Shown: positions 44,751 through 56,880, counted from the stretch's first letter. The stretch is 64,000 nucleotides of DNA from Ochotona curzoniae (GCF_017591425.1 NW_024465885.1:43147001-43211000), one strand, 5' to 3'. A program made the numbers and translations. Notes: a model not told the origin generated them from the letters alone.

Positions 44751-45412
44751 GTAGGTGTTGTCACCCAGTTATAATAGGGGTACAGGAAGGAAACCATGCT
44801 GTTGGCAGATATCTGCCTTAGAGGGAAGGTCAAGGCCAGAGAGGGACTGCCACATCGCAGGCAGGAGCGTCTCCAAGATTACCTTTCCACATCTGTCAGT
44901 TGTGCAGTCAGCCGCACCACGCTGTGATTGAGCACCTGATATGTGCAAGGTTAAGGTGCGGGAAAGGCATCAGGGACTCAGGCAGAAGCCAGCTGCTTGG
45001 TGGAGATGACTTTCAACTCTGGACAGTGGGAAGTCCATCATGACTTGATGCAATGGTCAGTCTGTATCCATAGACTCATCAACCACAGACACATCACATC
45101 TGTACCCAACAGGTGCAGACTTTTGTCTTTGCCACTGTTCTGTGAATGACTCAGGCCAACAACTCTCCTTATAACACTCAGGCAGTATTAGGAGTAACCT
45201 AGGCAAGAGCTCAAGTGTACAGGAGAGGATGCTGGGGTCTCTCTCCCTGCTCACTGCCCCTGCGTTAGGAGAAGGCTAACAACTCCTGCACCACTCCAGG
45301 TGTCTCCTCTTTCCAGGCTGGCTTCCCTTCCCAGGGTTCCTAGGGCCCTCCTCACTGCCCTTCTTAGTGTCCCACGGGGCTTCCTGGATGGATCTGGTTT
45401 CTGAGCCAGAGC

Positions 45413-45540
45413 AGTAGCCTTCCCAGGTCATAAGCAGAGAGCTGGATGGGAAGTGGAGCAGCCAGGACACGAACCAGTACCTATATGGGATCCTGGCTAT
45501 TGAGGGGGAGAATTAGCTAGTTGAGCCAACATGCCAGTCC
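45413..45540 (-). repeat. CSINE head fragment
   Basis: GCCTTCCCAGGTCATAAGCA, AGAGCTGGATGGGAAGTGGA and CCTATATGGGATCCTGGC up to GAGCCAACATGCCAGTCC. The tail half is missing, so it is truncated at the 3' end of the element. Confidence 0.85.
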
Positions 45541-45999
45541 AAATTTCTAGGGCTCCTGCAGCCCCATGCTTGGTCACGTCATGGGGCCTGGGAGGACACC
45601 CAGCTCATTGTGACTCTCAGCCTCCCTAGGAAGCTTCAGCTGTGCTCCCAACTTTCAGGGGCCCCCCAAAGGGTAGAACTACACATGTACAGTCACAGAC
45701 CCGAGAGCAGCTGCAACAGTAATTCCACATTATGATACTGCAGCCCCTTTGCTTGTACAAGATGATGTGAGCTCAGCAACCAAAGTTGCCTAGCGAATTT
45801 TTGGGTAGTGTATGTCTTAATCTTGAGTGGTCCCATGCTGAGGTGTTCTCTCTGCTACACTAAATGCAAGGCCATCTTTTGCTTTTGGGCCCACAGGAAC
45901 CACACGTTATGGGTTTAAGCAGAACATGGTATGTTCCTCTTGTTGGAACCGGTCAGCATGTTCCCTGATTGGAAAAGCACGTTCTTGACACTCGTCTTG

Positions 46000-46430
46000 C
46001 ACCTGCTACCCATCCACTCCCTGCAAGCTGCCAGCAGCGCTACCTCTCAGCAGGCCACTTGGCTTCCAGTCCACTCTGGGCATCCCTCACCTGGACCTCT
46101 TGGGGTTGTCCAGTGAAGTAGCAGGGGGATTTCATTTGAGTGGGCCGGATCACATCACTCCATGCCGAACACCACACTTCTCACCGCTGATGCTAGACCA
46201 CATCTGGTCTCCAGCTGTGCTTTGTCCCTTCTGCCCCCCATCTCTAAGCTTTTACACAAATTCATTCTTTAGCCTGAATTGTTCTCATCCACACCTCAGA
46301 GAGCTTGCCCCAGCCACCTGCCAGTGTGGTCCTCCTTGCCCGTAGGCTCTTTTGAACCCAGTGTTTGTAGAATTCCTAACCCAGCAGCTGGAGCAGTACC
46401 TGGTACAAAATGGGTGTCCATGGGAACCTG
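46000..46430 (+). mobile_element. LINE-2 remnant
   Basis: CACCTGCTACCCATCCACTC, CCTCAGAGAGCTTGCCCCAG, then AGCAGCTGGAGCAGTACCTG and GTACAAAATGGGTG match the order of an L2 3' region (short-lived motif CTGGCACATAGTAGG at its end). It is highly decayed. Confidence 0.45.
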
Positions 46431-47274
46431 GGAGTATATACGTGATTCAGGGCCCCTGCAGGGGCGCAGATGGTTCCCATAGTTTGGGAATATGGATCTG
46501 GTGCTGTCACAGCTTTTAGTCTCCCATGACATGCTGGAAATGTTTAGTTTCATTTTTTCTAAGTGAACTGTTCCAACTTCTAAAACACTATGTGAGCCAA
46601 ACAAAACATGCCTCCAGGCCACATCCGGGCCACACTGGCAGTGTGTGTTACCAGGCATCCCGGCAGCCCAGCCACAGTGCTTGGAAGACAGACAAGATCT
46701 ATTAACTCTTAACCAGAGAGTTAAGCTGGCATGAGTCTGGTAGGGTAGCTGTGGAGGGTGGCTTGGAAGGGTGCACAGCAGTGGGAACCCTGGAACTTCT
46801 CATTGCGGGCGGCATGGGATTCATGTGACACAGCCAACCCTCACACGCTTCCGGCTGTGTGGAAGCATCGCTGAAGATCTTGCTGAATCTTTAAATGTTT
46901 AGGGACCCCTACAGTTTGCACAGCAGCTGAGCATGGCTTTGTCATTCAGATGCTACCACTAAAATACCACCACCGTCATCTTCTTCTTCATCATTATCAT
47001 TGTTGTGATGGCTCTGCACACACACGTGAGAATAACCCCAAAGTTTACCCAGCAAAGGAGAAGATAGTGATTTTTCTGCATTGCATCCAGGTTTGGGTGT
47101 AGGTTGAGAATGGTTGTACATAATGGCAATTCAAATGCAAGCACATCGCTATCTGCAGATTTATAGCAGGGGTGTTCCGCAGCTGGTCAGTCGGATCCCA
47201 CCAGTGTCCATCACTTCTTGACACCTCGTTAAAGGGATAGGTCTCCCAACTTACACACCTGTTCCCTAACGGCT

Positions 47275-47560
47275 CGATTTTGTTGTGGTTTCCAGTTTCC
47301 AATTAGTGTAACTAACACAAGCTTGTGCTTGTAGCCTGTGCTTTCTTTGGGATTGTTTTCCCTGGGATCAATTCCCAGAAGTTTCACATCAAGAGAAGGC
47401 ACAGGGATGTTTATGGTTTTTCGTATGCATCATCAGAATGCTTTCCAAAAAGCTTTCTGTACCGGGTTATCTGTGTAAACGGTGGTGCAGCAGGAGATAG
47501 CCCAAACGACCCTGGCAGTTCTGGTACAGATTTTCAGAATGTTTCCAATTCAGGAGCCTT
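47275..47560 (-). mobile_element. Old LINE-1 (L1M) 3' remnant
   Basis: Seen on the + strand: GTTTCCAGTTTCCAATTAGT, CCTGGGATCAATTCCCAGAA, GAATGCTTTCCAAAAAGC. These echo the antisense of L1M 3' UTR phrases (TTTCCAGTTTTTGGC..., CCTAGGAGTGGAATTGC..., TGTTTTCCAAAGTGG). Confidence 0.55.
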
Positions 47561-47853
47561 AATGTGGTTCTTTAATGATGTCTGCGGTGATCTTGCCTTG
47601 GTTCTGGTTCCTGTTCTGGTAGCTCTCATTCTCTCTCTAGCCGTTTACTCTTGGGATCTCTATTTGCTTAATTTTACTAAATGTGATGAGCACAGCAGAG
47701 TAGAGCCAGTAGCTCTTTGCAAGCTCTTCCTGCTGTCGGGATTCTCCTCCTGCAGCCCAAGACTGTCTCTGTAGTGGCTGCATCCGGGGCTCCCAGGAAA
47801 GCCGGAGCCCTAGAGGAAGAGAGTTCAAACAACTGATGACAACTTTGCATGGT

Positions 47854-48181
47854 TTTTAAAGATGTATTTATTTGAAAGGTCTAGTTGTAGAGAAAGAGGG
47901 AGAGATAGAAGGGGAGAAGAGAGAGAGAAAGAGAGAGAGAAGGAGGATTTTTCATTCACGGGTTCATCCCCCAGTTGGTCACTGTGGCCAGGCAGAAGCC
48001 AGAATCTTCATTTGGGGTTTTCTTGCAGACAGCAAGGCCCAAACACTCTACCATTCCACTGTTTTTCCAGCAGGGACCTGAATCAGAAGTGGAGCAGCTG
48101 AGACTCAAACTGCATCCCTAGTGGTTGCCAGTGTCACAGGCAGGTGGCGACTTAACCCCACTAAGCTGCAATGCTGGCCCC
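47854..48181 (-). repeat. CSINE
   Basis: TTTTTAAAGATGTATTTATT tail, a GA block expanded to about 85 bp, TGAATCAGAAGTGGAGCAGC and AGCTGCAATGCTGGCCCCC terminus. Confidence 0.9.
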
Positions 48182-48239
48182 CATGCTATCTTTTAGTTCC
48201 ACTTTCCATGAGCTTTATGAGGTCCCCTTTGTATAATAC

Positions 48240-48715
48240 GTCTTTATTCCTATACAATCATGCCTATGATAAAATTTAATGTATAGGTTAGGCACAGTAA
48301 GAGATTATCAAATCACAACCAACAACAAAATAGGGCCAAATATAACAATAGACTATAGTAAAAGTTTGTGAATGTGGTCTCACTCTCAAAGCCAACTCAC
48401 TGTACTGTGACCTGGTGAGATGACCCAGTGCCTGCAGGATGATGTGAAGCAGGTAGGCCCTGTGATGCATCGTTGGACTGCTATGTGAGGTAGCTGGAGC
48501 ACAAGCACCCTGGGGCTGCAACACGAAGGAACATTCCCCTGTCCAGTGGGAGGGAGAGGGACAGCATGTGATGAGAGCACCCTTCTCCGAGAGTGCACAA
48601 CTCTCAGAGTTACTTATTTCGAGAATTATCCATGTTACATCTTTCCATGACGGATCATGAGTAACTGAAGCAGGGGAAAGCAAAACTGAGTGAGAGGGAA
48701 TGACTGTATTTTTTT
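48240..48715. mobile_element. Second Tigger-like DNA transposon relic
   Basis: AATTTAATGTATAGGTTAGG, AAAAGTTTGTGAATGTGGTC, TGTACTGTGACC, then GAGTTACTTATTTCGAGAAT, TCATGAGTAACTGAAGCAGG and GGAAAGCAAAACTGAG follow the terminal half of a Tigger-class element ending GGGTAACTGAAACCGCGGAA. Same family and same orientation as 42690-43085. Confidence 0.6.
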
Positions 48716-49964
48716 TTTCCATTGAACTTGTAGTTTGGGTTTGATATGCAGGGGGCTGCTCCCTTCTTTGCTTCTCTGTCATACGGGGAGTAAGTCACCC
48801 GATGGGTTCAGGGTGTGTGTGTTGAGGGGGACTTATGTGCCTTCGCCTGAGTAATAGATGTGACACCGTTGGACCCCAGAAGCACTCTCAGGGCCACCTG
48901 TCCCTACCTGCCTCAGGGCAGGAGAGCACTTCCACCTGCCTCTACATAGCCCCTGGGTGCTGAGTCCATAGGAAGAGGCCCACGTCATTGCATTCTGCAT
49001 CCCATACCCCACCATGTTCCACCTGCAATATCTCAGGCCAGGCCCAGCCATGAGGAAGCAGGTGCAGCGGAGACCTGCATGGGTCTCACATCACACCCTC
49101 ATCTTCCTCACACCCACTGCATGGCACAATGGGGCAGAAAGACAGCTGCTCACGGCTCATGTCAGTGGCCAGGAAGACCTTTGCGAGTTCTGCACTGTAG
49201 ACATCTCGGCTTCAGGGTAGAAAGTTTGCCAACATGGGACCCTCAGGCTTTTCATAGCTCTCCCCTCAAGTGCTTGCCAATGCCCAGTGCCCAGTCCCAC
49301 GGCCATTCCCTCTGTTTTGGAGGGTTGTTTTCATTGATGTAACCCAGCCACCTGCTTCCAGGTGCTTAGTTGATGTTCATCTTTTGTGGCTGTGTGGCAA
49401 CAGGCTCCCAAATGGAACAGCTTGAGGCCAAGTCTGTCTTGTCTCATGTTTCTGTGGGATGGGGGATTCAACACTGGATGAACCTGGCAGATTCTGCTCA
49501 GGGCAGGGGTGGTCTCACAGGGTCTCCTGCTTGGGGCCACAGGTGTTGGCTGGGGCTGCTGTCAGTGGGGGGCTGGTTCTCCCAGCGGGCCAACTCATGG
49601 GCTCATGATTTGGTGCTGGTATTGGCAGGAAGTTCTGTTCTTCCCCCAGCTGGCTCTTCCCCAGGTGCTCAAGGCCTGATAACTGGTTCTTTCCAGAGAC
49701 TGATGGGGAATATTGGGTGAAAACTGTGTACTCAGAGACCTTCACCATGCCCCCCGTGGGTAACATAGATTAGCTCTGCTCACTATGGAGGCTATATAAA
49801 CGCATGAAGCCCAGAAAGTGAGGCTCTTTGGGGCCACCTTGAAGGCTATTACAAGTCACTCATATCCCCAAGCTTCTATGGTGAAGTTCTTACCTCCATC
49901 CAGTAGCTCAGAATGTGGCTTTGATGGAAGACAGGGTTTGTAAAAACTGTAGAAAAGTAATTCA

Positions 49965-50510
49965 GTGTAACTGAGTTCATAGGAGTAGGTTCTAGTCCAA
50001 TATGATGGATGTTCTTGTAAGAAGAGAAGATGAGGGACCGGCACCATGGCATAGTAGGACAGACCTCTGCCTGTAGTGCTGGCATCCTATATGAGCACTG
50101 GTTCAAGTCCTAGATGCTCCACTTCCTCTCTAGTTCCCTGCTAGTGGCCTGGGAAAGCAGTGGAGTATAGCCCAAAGCTTTGGGAACTGCACTCATGTGG
50201 AAGACCCAGAGAAAACTCCTAACTTTGGGTTAGATAAATGGGAGAGAGGGGTAGAATGAGAAAGGGAAAGAGGATGAGAATGAGAGAGGAAGAGGAAGAG
50301 GAAGAGAGACCCTGCAAAGATGTAAGAAGGTGGCCATGTACAAACTAAGCAGAGAGAAGTGAGAGACCTCAGAAGAACCAGCCCTGCCAACACTTTGAAC
50401 TTGGACTTGCAGCTTCCAGAAGTGTCTAAGAAAATGCGTTGCTGCTGTTGAAGCCACCTGGGGTGGGGTACATGTTACAGCAGCCCCAGCAGCCCAATGC
50501 AAGGACAGAT
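49965..50510 (+). repeat. Ancient dispersed repeat, 3' part, split by a CSINE
   Basis: GGTTCTAGTCCAATATGATG and TTCTTGTAAGAAGAGAAGAT precede a CSINE (50036-50235). After it come AAGATGTAAGAAGGTGGCCA, CTTTGAACTTGGACTTGCAG, TGTTGAAGCCACCTGGGGTG and TGTTACAGCAGCCCCAG. This is the classical 3' half of the same family as 30372-30560. Confidence 0.55.
50036..50235 (+). repeat. CSINE, 3' truncated
   Basis: GGGACCGGCACCATGGCATA head, GGTTCAAGTCCTAGATGCTC and CCCAAAGCTTTGGGAACTGC are preserved, and the element fades out after ACTCCTAACTTTGGG. It sits inside the older dispersed repeat. Confidence 0.84.
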
Positions 50511-51539
50511 GGCCACAGTCTCAGGCTACTAGGGAAGAAACAGACAGGTGAATGAGCAAGAAGGTCAGAAAGGGCCATTTTCCCCTCCCGCTGCTTCCTA
50601 GATTTACCCAAGGCTAATATCGAGGGCTGCTGAGCCAAAGAAAGGCGTTTCTCAGGTACAGGCTGCAAGCAGTCGGAGCCATCAGAACACAACCCATAGC
50701 CAGACACAGAGAATGCAAAGGGCTCATGTGCCCATGATGGGCCTCATCTGGGTTCCCGATGGACATGAGCTGAAAGGCTTTCTTGGGACCTGGAGCTGAG
50801 CACACCAGCTTTAGAAGGTTCCTCTGGCTGGGCGTCCACCAGTTCCTGTTGCAGTTACAATTTCTGGGTGGGTTCCAGGGAGTTTGCTGTTTCCTTCATA
50901 AGCGAATGAGAAAATCACATGAGGTGCCTCAAAGGCTGGCCCATGGCTGGCCCAGGGCCAAGTACAGGCAGGCCTGGGTACTTTAGCCAAAAAGATCAAG
51001 GTGCCTTAGGGGTCTGCACTGCCGAGACTGGGGCCACTTAAGAGCAGCAGCCCAATTATCTACATAAACACAGGCCATAAGGGGTGATTAGCTGTGATTT
51101 CAGTGGCTGACAATGGCCAAGAGCTTAGACTTGGACGGGTTGAATTCCTTGCTATGACATGTATTGGGGGTGGAGGGGAATTTGGTATAAAGGGAAGGAG
51201 GATGCAGGCAGAATGAACCTGGGAAGGAAATAACTGCTTTAAAAAAAAACAAAAAGCAAGATAGTGCAGTTGGCGGAGAGCTCAAGGTCAACAAAGTTGT
51301 GGTCAGACCTGCGTCAGACCCCAATGACCCCGTCCTTTACTTGTCTGGGCTGTTTCACTCTCACTAAGGTGACTTTCCTGCCCCAGGGTGGCTGAGATGG
51401 GCAAGCACTCTGCATCATCACTGGCTACCATGCTTCCTCAGCCCCGGAGCATTGTGGTCTTACAAGTGGCAATGGTTTTCTGTTTCCATCTTTCCTGAGC
51501 CTTAAAGAATGCAATCAGACTCTAAGAAAACAGGTTTTG

Positions 51540-51858
51540 GGGCTGGCAATTCTGCGTAGCAAGCTTAGCCTCCACCTGCAATACCAGTGTTCCATATGGG
51601 CACCAGTTCAAGTCCTGACTGCTCCACTTCCCACGCAGCTCCCAGCTAATGTGCCTGGGAGAATAGAGGAGGATGGCCCAAGTGTTTGGGCCCCTGTACC
51701 TACACAGGAGACTCAGAGGAAGCTACTGACTTGTGGTTTTGGACTGGTCCCATTCCAATCCTGTTCTGCACTTACTCTTAGCCAAATGGCCAAGAAGTGA
51801 TACTGGCCATTGCAGCCATTTAAGGAGTAACTCTGCCTTTCAAATAAAAAAAGAAAAT
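51540..51858 (+). repeat. CSINE
   Basis: GGGCTGGCAATTCTGCGTAG head, CCATATGGGCACCAGTTCAA and a CTGCCTTTCAAATAAAAAAA tail. About 30 bp of extra sequence sits around 51755-51785. Confidence 0.88.
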
Positions 51859-52029
51859 ATAACTTCTAGGCCACTCTGCTGCAGTTCCAGCATTGGCAGA
51901 ACTCTCCTGAACAGTTTGGCAAGTTTGTATCAAGCCTTCTCAGCATTTTGAAAGCCCCCTGAGAAAGCACTCTGCTTTTGGGGATTTCCATGGAACCCAT
52001 CACAGTCACGTGTGCCTCTGTAGCCCGGG

Positions 52030-52260
52030 GCTGTCCCACACAGCATTGCTTATCTGCAGCGTTCAAAAATGGAAAACCATCAAGTGTCCATCAACAGGGA
52101 GAACCAGCAAGGAGAGTCAGTCCGCAGCTGTACACTCTTCAGAATAATGCTTATGTGTAAACCACTTGCAAATCAGTGAATTACTGGGATGGAGAGAGGT
52201 AGATGATGATGTTATCTGTGTACCATTTTACAGAGGGAGAAGGATGCTTAAACACAGGAA
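52030..52260 (+). mobile_element. Old LINE-1 (L1M) 3' remnant, sense
   Basis: CACACAGCATTGCTTATCTG, AAAAATGGAAAACCATCAAG, TGTCCATCAACAGGGAGAAC and a TGTACCATTTT terminus reproduce the order of an L1M ORF2/3' end in sense orientation. Confidence 0.65.
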
Positions 52261-52296
52261 AGTGACTAGATGTTTTATCAAGGTGAACAAGCTTTT

Positions 52297-52449
52297 AAAA
52301 ATTATTTTAATTTGACATGTAGGAAACAATATGAAAAAATAATAGTCTTTCCCACTTTCCTGTAGCCCTTGAACCTTTTTACCCTAATTAACTATGTAAA
52401 GATTGTCAAAATATAATTTTTTAAAAAGATTAAAAAATTATTTTAATTT
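52297..52449 (+). mobile_element. LINE-1 3' end with 17-bp TSD, plus strand
   Basis: AAAAATTATTTTAATTT occurs at 52297-52313 and 52433-52449. The insert (52314-52432) carries GGAAACAATATG, CCTTGAACCTTTTTACCC and TAATTAACTATGTAAAGATT, the complement of the insert at 24218-24474, so it is the same L1 subfamily in opposite orientation. Confidence 0.87.
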
Positions 52450-52481
52450 TGAGGTTTTTGTAGTGGGATTTACTAGAGGTC

Positions 52482-52500
52482 CCCCCCCCCCACACACACA
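52482..52500 (+). repeat. Poly(C) and (CA)n
   Basis: A run of about ten C followed directly by four or five CA units. Confidence 0.9.
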
Positions 52501-54286
52501 ATTTTGGTCTGAATTGTAAAATATGAATACATATTCATCTTCTTGGGAAAGGAACCCTTGATTTCTGAGGATGTCTGTGGGCTGGCCCATTCACATCTCC
52601 TTGTGTCAGCCACAGAGGTGGCCTGGGCTGTGGAGGTGCCACAACCCCCTCTCACCATCACTCTGAGCAGGTGTAACCATGTGTGTTTTCAGCCCCAGTC
52701 AGTCTCTCGCACGGGCACCTGGCTTCCCTAAGACCCAGAGCGCATCCTCCGGGCTCGTCACCCCCTTCACCCTGCCCCCCAGCTCACACACGCTCTGTGC
52801 CCCAGCAGCTGACCCCACTGCAGGAAGCTTGAGTCCCTGCCACTTCCAGACCCGCTGCATTCTCCCTCGCCCACAGGGAGGGGTGAGCTCCTGCCAAACC
52901 ACAGAAATTCCCTTCCTTGGTGATTTTTGTTTGTTTGTTTAACTCCACAAACATGATTGGGCACACTCCCTCCTTTCCAGATCTTTCTAGAGCCCCGCCC
53001 GTGCTCTCCCATGGCCCATGCTGAACGCAGCAGTCCCACCTGTCGCACACCTACCCCTGCCTTCAGCCCTCTACTCCTGGGTGCCTAGTGGCAGCACAAG
53101 GAATGCCCTTGATTTTCACTTTCCATCTTTCCTCTTCAAGTCCAATGGCTCTTCTTGCCCTTAAGAATTTCCTCCATCTGGCTCCTCAGCCTGCCAGGAC
53201 CCACCAGACAGGAGGGCGTGTGGAAGGGGGTAGGAGGAGGAGAGCAGGCAAAGGACATGCAAGTACTGGGGGGACGTGAGGGCTGGAGGTTCCTGGATAG
53301 ACAGCCACGGCTATAGTTTGGTGGTGGGCTTGGTTCAGCAGCCACAACATGAGGGAAAGATTGTGGCTCCCCAGTAGGAGGCACCAGGGAGTCAAGGTTG
53401 ATGAGGGACCCCCCTGTGGGAGTGTTCAGACCTCCAGAAATGCCCAGCATGGGAAGAGATGGGACAGGCTACCCTCCGTGGCATAGCATAGACTGTGACA
53501 GGTGCCTGCAGTCCTCAGGAAGCGACCCATTCCAGGATGTGGGGGAGCCTGCAGCAGGAATGGAGGTGGGAGCAGCAGCAGAAGCTGGGGTAGTGGTCGG
53601 GGGGGGCACCTTTCTGGAAGCCTGACTTTGAAGGGAAGACTGGAAGATTCTGGAACATGGGAAGTACAAAGCTTTGGCTGTTGTCCTCTGTAGGGAGTGG
53701 AGAGACCTACACAGGACTTCCTCTGACTGGGACCCACGCCCAGTGCACTGGGAGGGAGCTAGCCCAGGGCGCCCCCGAATCTCACTGCTCTCTAAGATGC
53801 CCCCTGCCCTGCCCCATCTCCAGGGCACACAGCGCTTGATGTTGTATGAGTGGCTGCCTCACACTGACTAGCCCTGCCGCCCTGCCCACAGTCAGCAACA
53901 GCCCTGCCCTGGCCCAGGCCTGCAGCTAAAGGGCGAAGCCTCCCACACAGTCCCCCCAGCCCCTCCAGGGGCCCACTCTGCTGCCATCTACACACTTGGG
54001 GACCTCACTCCAAATGTTGTGAGGTTCTAGAACATGCTGGGTCTGCTCCCTCACCCACAAAGCTGAGGGGTGTGTGTGATGTGTGAGCGCATGTGTTAGA
54101 AGCTACCTATCGTGTCCCTGGGAACATTGAAGCTAACAGCATACTAGTGCTAATAGTGTATAACACCCATAGCTCTTATCCCATCACCAAGCCACCAAGT
54201 TACTCACCATCTGCCTCCTTCTCCACTCCCAGCTCTATCCTTCAAGCTCTCCTAGAATTTGTAAATCACTTGAAAAATTGCATTTA

Positions 54287-54582
54287 GATAAAATATTTAT
54301 TTGAAAGTCAGACTTACAGAGAGACAGAGATCATTCACCTGCTGGTTCACTCACCAACTGGCTGCATCAGCCAGTGCCAAGCCAGGCCAAAGGCAGAAGC
54401 TTCTTCCAGTTCGTGCACGTGGGTGGCAGGGGCACAAACACTTGGGCATCTTCCACTGCTTTCCTAGGACATTAACAGGAAGCTGGATTGGACATGGAGC
54501 AGTCGGGACCTGAACCAGTGCTCATATGGAATGCCAGCATTGAAGCAGAGGTTTAGTCTGATATGCCGCAGCACTTCCGTAC
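54287..54582 (-). repeat. CSINE
   Basis: AAAATATTTATTTGAAAGTC tail with a shortened GA block, GCACGTGGGTGGCAGGGGCA and GATATGCCGCAGCACTTCC terminus. Confidence 0.88.
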
Positions 54583-54599
54583 ACTCGCTGTCTTTGTCT

Positions 54600-54960
54600 C
54601 TTGTTCTCAGGACATCCTGTCCCTGTCCTTTCTTTAAGCTCCTGTTTTGCTTGCAGAATGAAGTGCAAATGCATTAGCTCAGCATTGGAAGGCAGCCCCA
54701 GCCTTGGTCTTCCCTCTCCCTCGCTGCAGCTGGCCTGGCTGCCCCCTAGCTCACGCAGCTCTCACTCCAGCCCTTCGCGTGCTCCTGGCCCACTTGCCTC
54801 AGTGTTCAGCCATTCCTCTCCCTCCTGCGTGCTGTGACCCAACTCATGCCTTTTCTTTCACAACCAAGTCTGTGTTCAGACCCCAGCACCTTTCGTCTGG
54901 ACCACTCCCTGCTATCACTCGTTCCTTATTTTCCACACACCAGTTCTGCCTCTGCAGCTA
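54600..54960 (+). mobile_element. LINE-2 remnant
   Basis: TGCAGAATGAAGTGCAAATG, GCAGCCCCAGCCTTGGTCTT, CTGCAGCTGGCCTGGCTGCC and ACCACTCCCTGCTATCACTC follow the L2 3' region (CTGGCCCCTGCCTACCT...CCCTGCCTCAGGGCC). Old and gapped. Confidence 0.5.
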
Positions 54961-54989
54961 CCCCGCACACATGTAGTACAAGGTGGCCT

Positions 54990-55378
54990 CTTTCTTCCTG
55001 TTTTCTGTTGCTAGGACCAAAGAGCTGACAACTAGGTTGTTTATGAAGGACAGAAATGTATGGTTCACAGTTTGGGGCCTGGGAGCCCAAGTGCGTGGCC
55101 CTGGAAGCTGACCAGAGCTGGCAAGGGGTGTGGGTGCTCTTTGTAGCATTATAACTTGGTGGCAGCATCACCTGACAAGACAGAGCAGGTGCATCAGATG
55201 GCTCTTTCCACCTTAACTTATGAAGCCACTAACACCACCACAGGATCCCCCACCCCTCAAGACCCCATTTAATCCTATTATCTACCAAGGCTTCCACCTC
55301 ACAATACCACTGACTTGTGAACTTGGAAACTCAGTTTCCACCACATGAACTTCTGGGAGATCATTCATAGAACGATCA
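54990..55378 (-). mobile_element. MaLR-like (MST/MLT-type) LTR remnant
   Basis: Read on + it gives TTTTCTGTTGCTAGGACC, TATGGTTCACAGTTTGGGG, then GAAGCCACTAACACC, CTCAAGACCCCATTTAATCC and AACTCAGTTTCCACCACATG. This resembles the reverse complement of a non-autonomous MaLR LTR. No internal coding region is present. Confidence 0.5.
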
Positions 55379-55967
55379 TTCTATCATACCATAGAAGTAG
55401 ATGCTTTAAATACTGCTTACTAATTCTGACAGCATTGCGTCAGGCTGTGGAAAAACACACCCTCATGCTCGTTAACTCCTTCCAGTCATTCATTCATTGC
55501 CTATTGCTGGGGCTTCCACCGTGGCCAGGCCGTGGGAATTAGTTGATGAGAGAGACAGAAATAGTCCCTCGTGGAAGCTTGTACTCACGTGTGGCAGATT
55601 CCCAAATAAAATACTCGTGAGAGTGGTAAGGGTCCTTTGAGGCTCTTCACCTTTTGCGCGTTCTGGATGTAGGATCAGTGAGAAAAGTTGCAGGGCTCAG
55701 GGAAATGTGCAAACGCAGGATCCCTTGCTGAACAATCTTCCAAGTTCAAGGTGACTTCCACAGAGCATTCCACCAAGCACAGCAGTAAAGCCAGCTCCAG
55801 CTCCTCCCATGCTCATGGCGGACAGAGAGCAGAGGAGTGACTGGCAATCCCGCCATGCATTTAGGTGCCGAGAGTCCTGGAAGCCTCATGGTGTGCAGGG
55901 CGGACGCAGCGTGTGCACAGGTGCGGATGGTAACGCCGGCCTCTTGTTGGTGTCTCCTGCCTTCCAG

Positions 55968-56111
55968 ACTGCTTGTCTTACTCAGCTTTACACGTATTAT
56001 CCAGAAGGTGCTACGGGAAGCAGAGATGCAAAATCCTGGTCAACAACCACCATTTCGGAAGCCCCTGTCTGCCAGGAGTGAAAAAATACCTCACTGTTAC
56101 CTACGCTTGTG
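55968..56111 (+). CDS. EVA1C: EVA1C exon 5 (second half of SUEL lectin domain 2)
   Basis: The acceptor CTTCCAG is at 55961-55967. Two bases complete an Asp codon, then 47 codons read CLSYSALHVLSRRCYGKQRC through FGSPCLPGVKKYLTVTYAC, and a final G is left for exon 6. The five cysteines (local 1, 14, 20, 33, 47) join three from exon 4 to give the full set of eight. GSPCLPGVKKYLTVTYAC corresponds to the conserved end of domain 1 (GPDLCPGSNKYLLVSFKC), so the two domains are clear internal duplicates. The donor GTAAGA is at 56112. Length 144 nt, phase 1-1. Residues match the human protein as I recall it with only a few conservative changes. Confidence 0.97.
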
Positions 56112-56576
56112 GTAAGAGCCAGCCCCCATGTCCACCCTCCTCCCACCCACAACCCTTACCCCTGAGCGGCTGGCGGTGGTCCTTTCCACAAAAGGAATTC
56201 ATGTGGAAAAAGCCCCCAGCAGCTCCTGGCATTCTGATGAGTCATCAGGAGACCCCCAAGAACGCCACCCCTATCCTTTATTCGCATCAGATAAGTGATA
56301 GTATTGTTTAGGATATCCAGTGAGTGGTACCAGCACTCTTAGTCATCACATTGACAGCAGGTGGAGCCAGGGAGAAAACATCCTAATGAGGGGGGGAAAA
56401 GAATGATGTCACTGGAAATAGGAGTTGTCATTTTGGAGAGTGTGGGAAGTGCCAGCAGTTGATTACACAGGTGCAATGAGTGTTGTGTGGCTCCCATTAA
56501 ACCACCCAGAAGTGCCAGCCACTACTCAGGCCACTCCCCCACAGCCTTGAGTCACTGTGCCTCAAATGCTCAACCT

Positions 56577-56880
56577 GGGGGCTGGCACAGTGACTCAGCA
56601 AGCTAGACACCCACCTACAGCATCAGCATCCCATATCAGCACTGGTTCAAGTCCTGGTGGCTCCACTTTAGATCTAGCTCCCTGCCTATAGCCTGGAAAA
56701 GCAGAGGAGATGGGCCAAGTCCTTGGGACCCTGCACCCCCATGGGAGACCTGGAAGAAGCTCCTGGCTCGGGATCAGCTCAGCTCTGGCCATTTGGGAAG
56801 TGAACCAGTGGATTGAAGGTTTTTCTCTCTGTCTCTGTAAATCTGCCTGTCAAAGAAAAACTTTTAAAATAAAAGTCTCG
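56577..56880 (+). repeat. CSINE
   Basis: GGGGGCTGGCACAGTGACTC head, CCCATATCAGCACTGGTTCA and CTGTCAAAGAAAAACTTTTA tail. It lies 466 bp downstream of exon 5. Confidence 0.89.

Larger units (their letters stand above)
44751..55967 (+). other. EVA1C: EVA1C intron 4
   Basis: The largest complete intron here, 11217 bp, phase 1, donor GTAGGT and acceptor CTCCTGCCTTCCAG. It is richer in old repeats (L1M, L2, Tigger-like, MaLR-like) than in young SINEs. 44760-45410, 45545-46000, 46440-47270, 48720-49960, 50515-51535, 52500-54285 and 55380-55960 hold nothing I recognise beyond short simple repeats. Confidence 0.9.
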
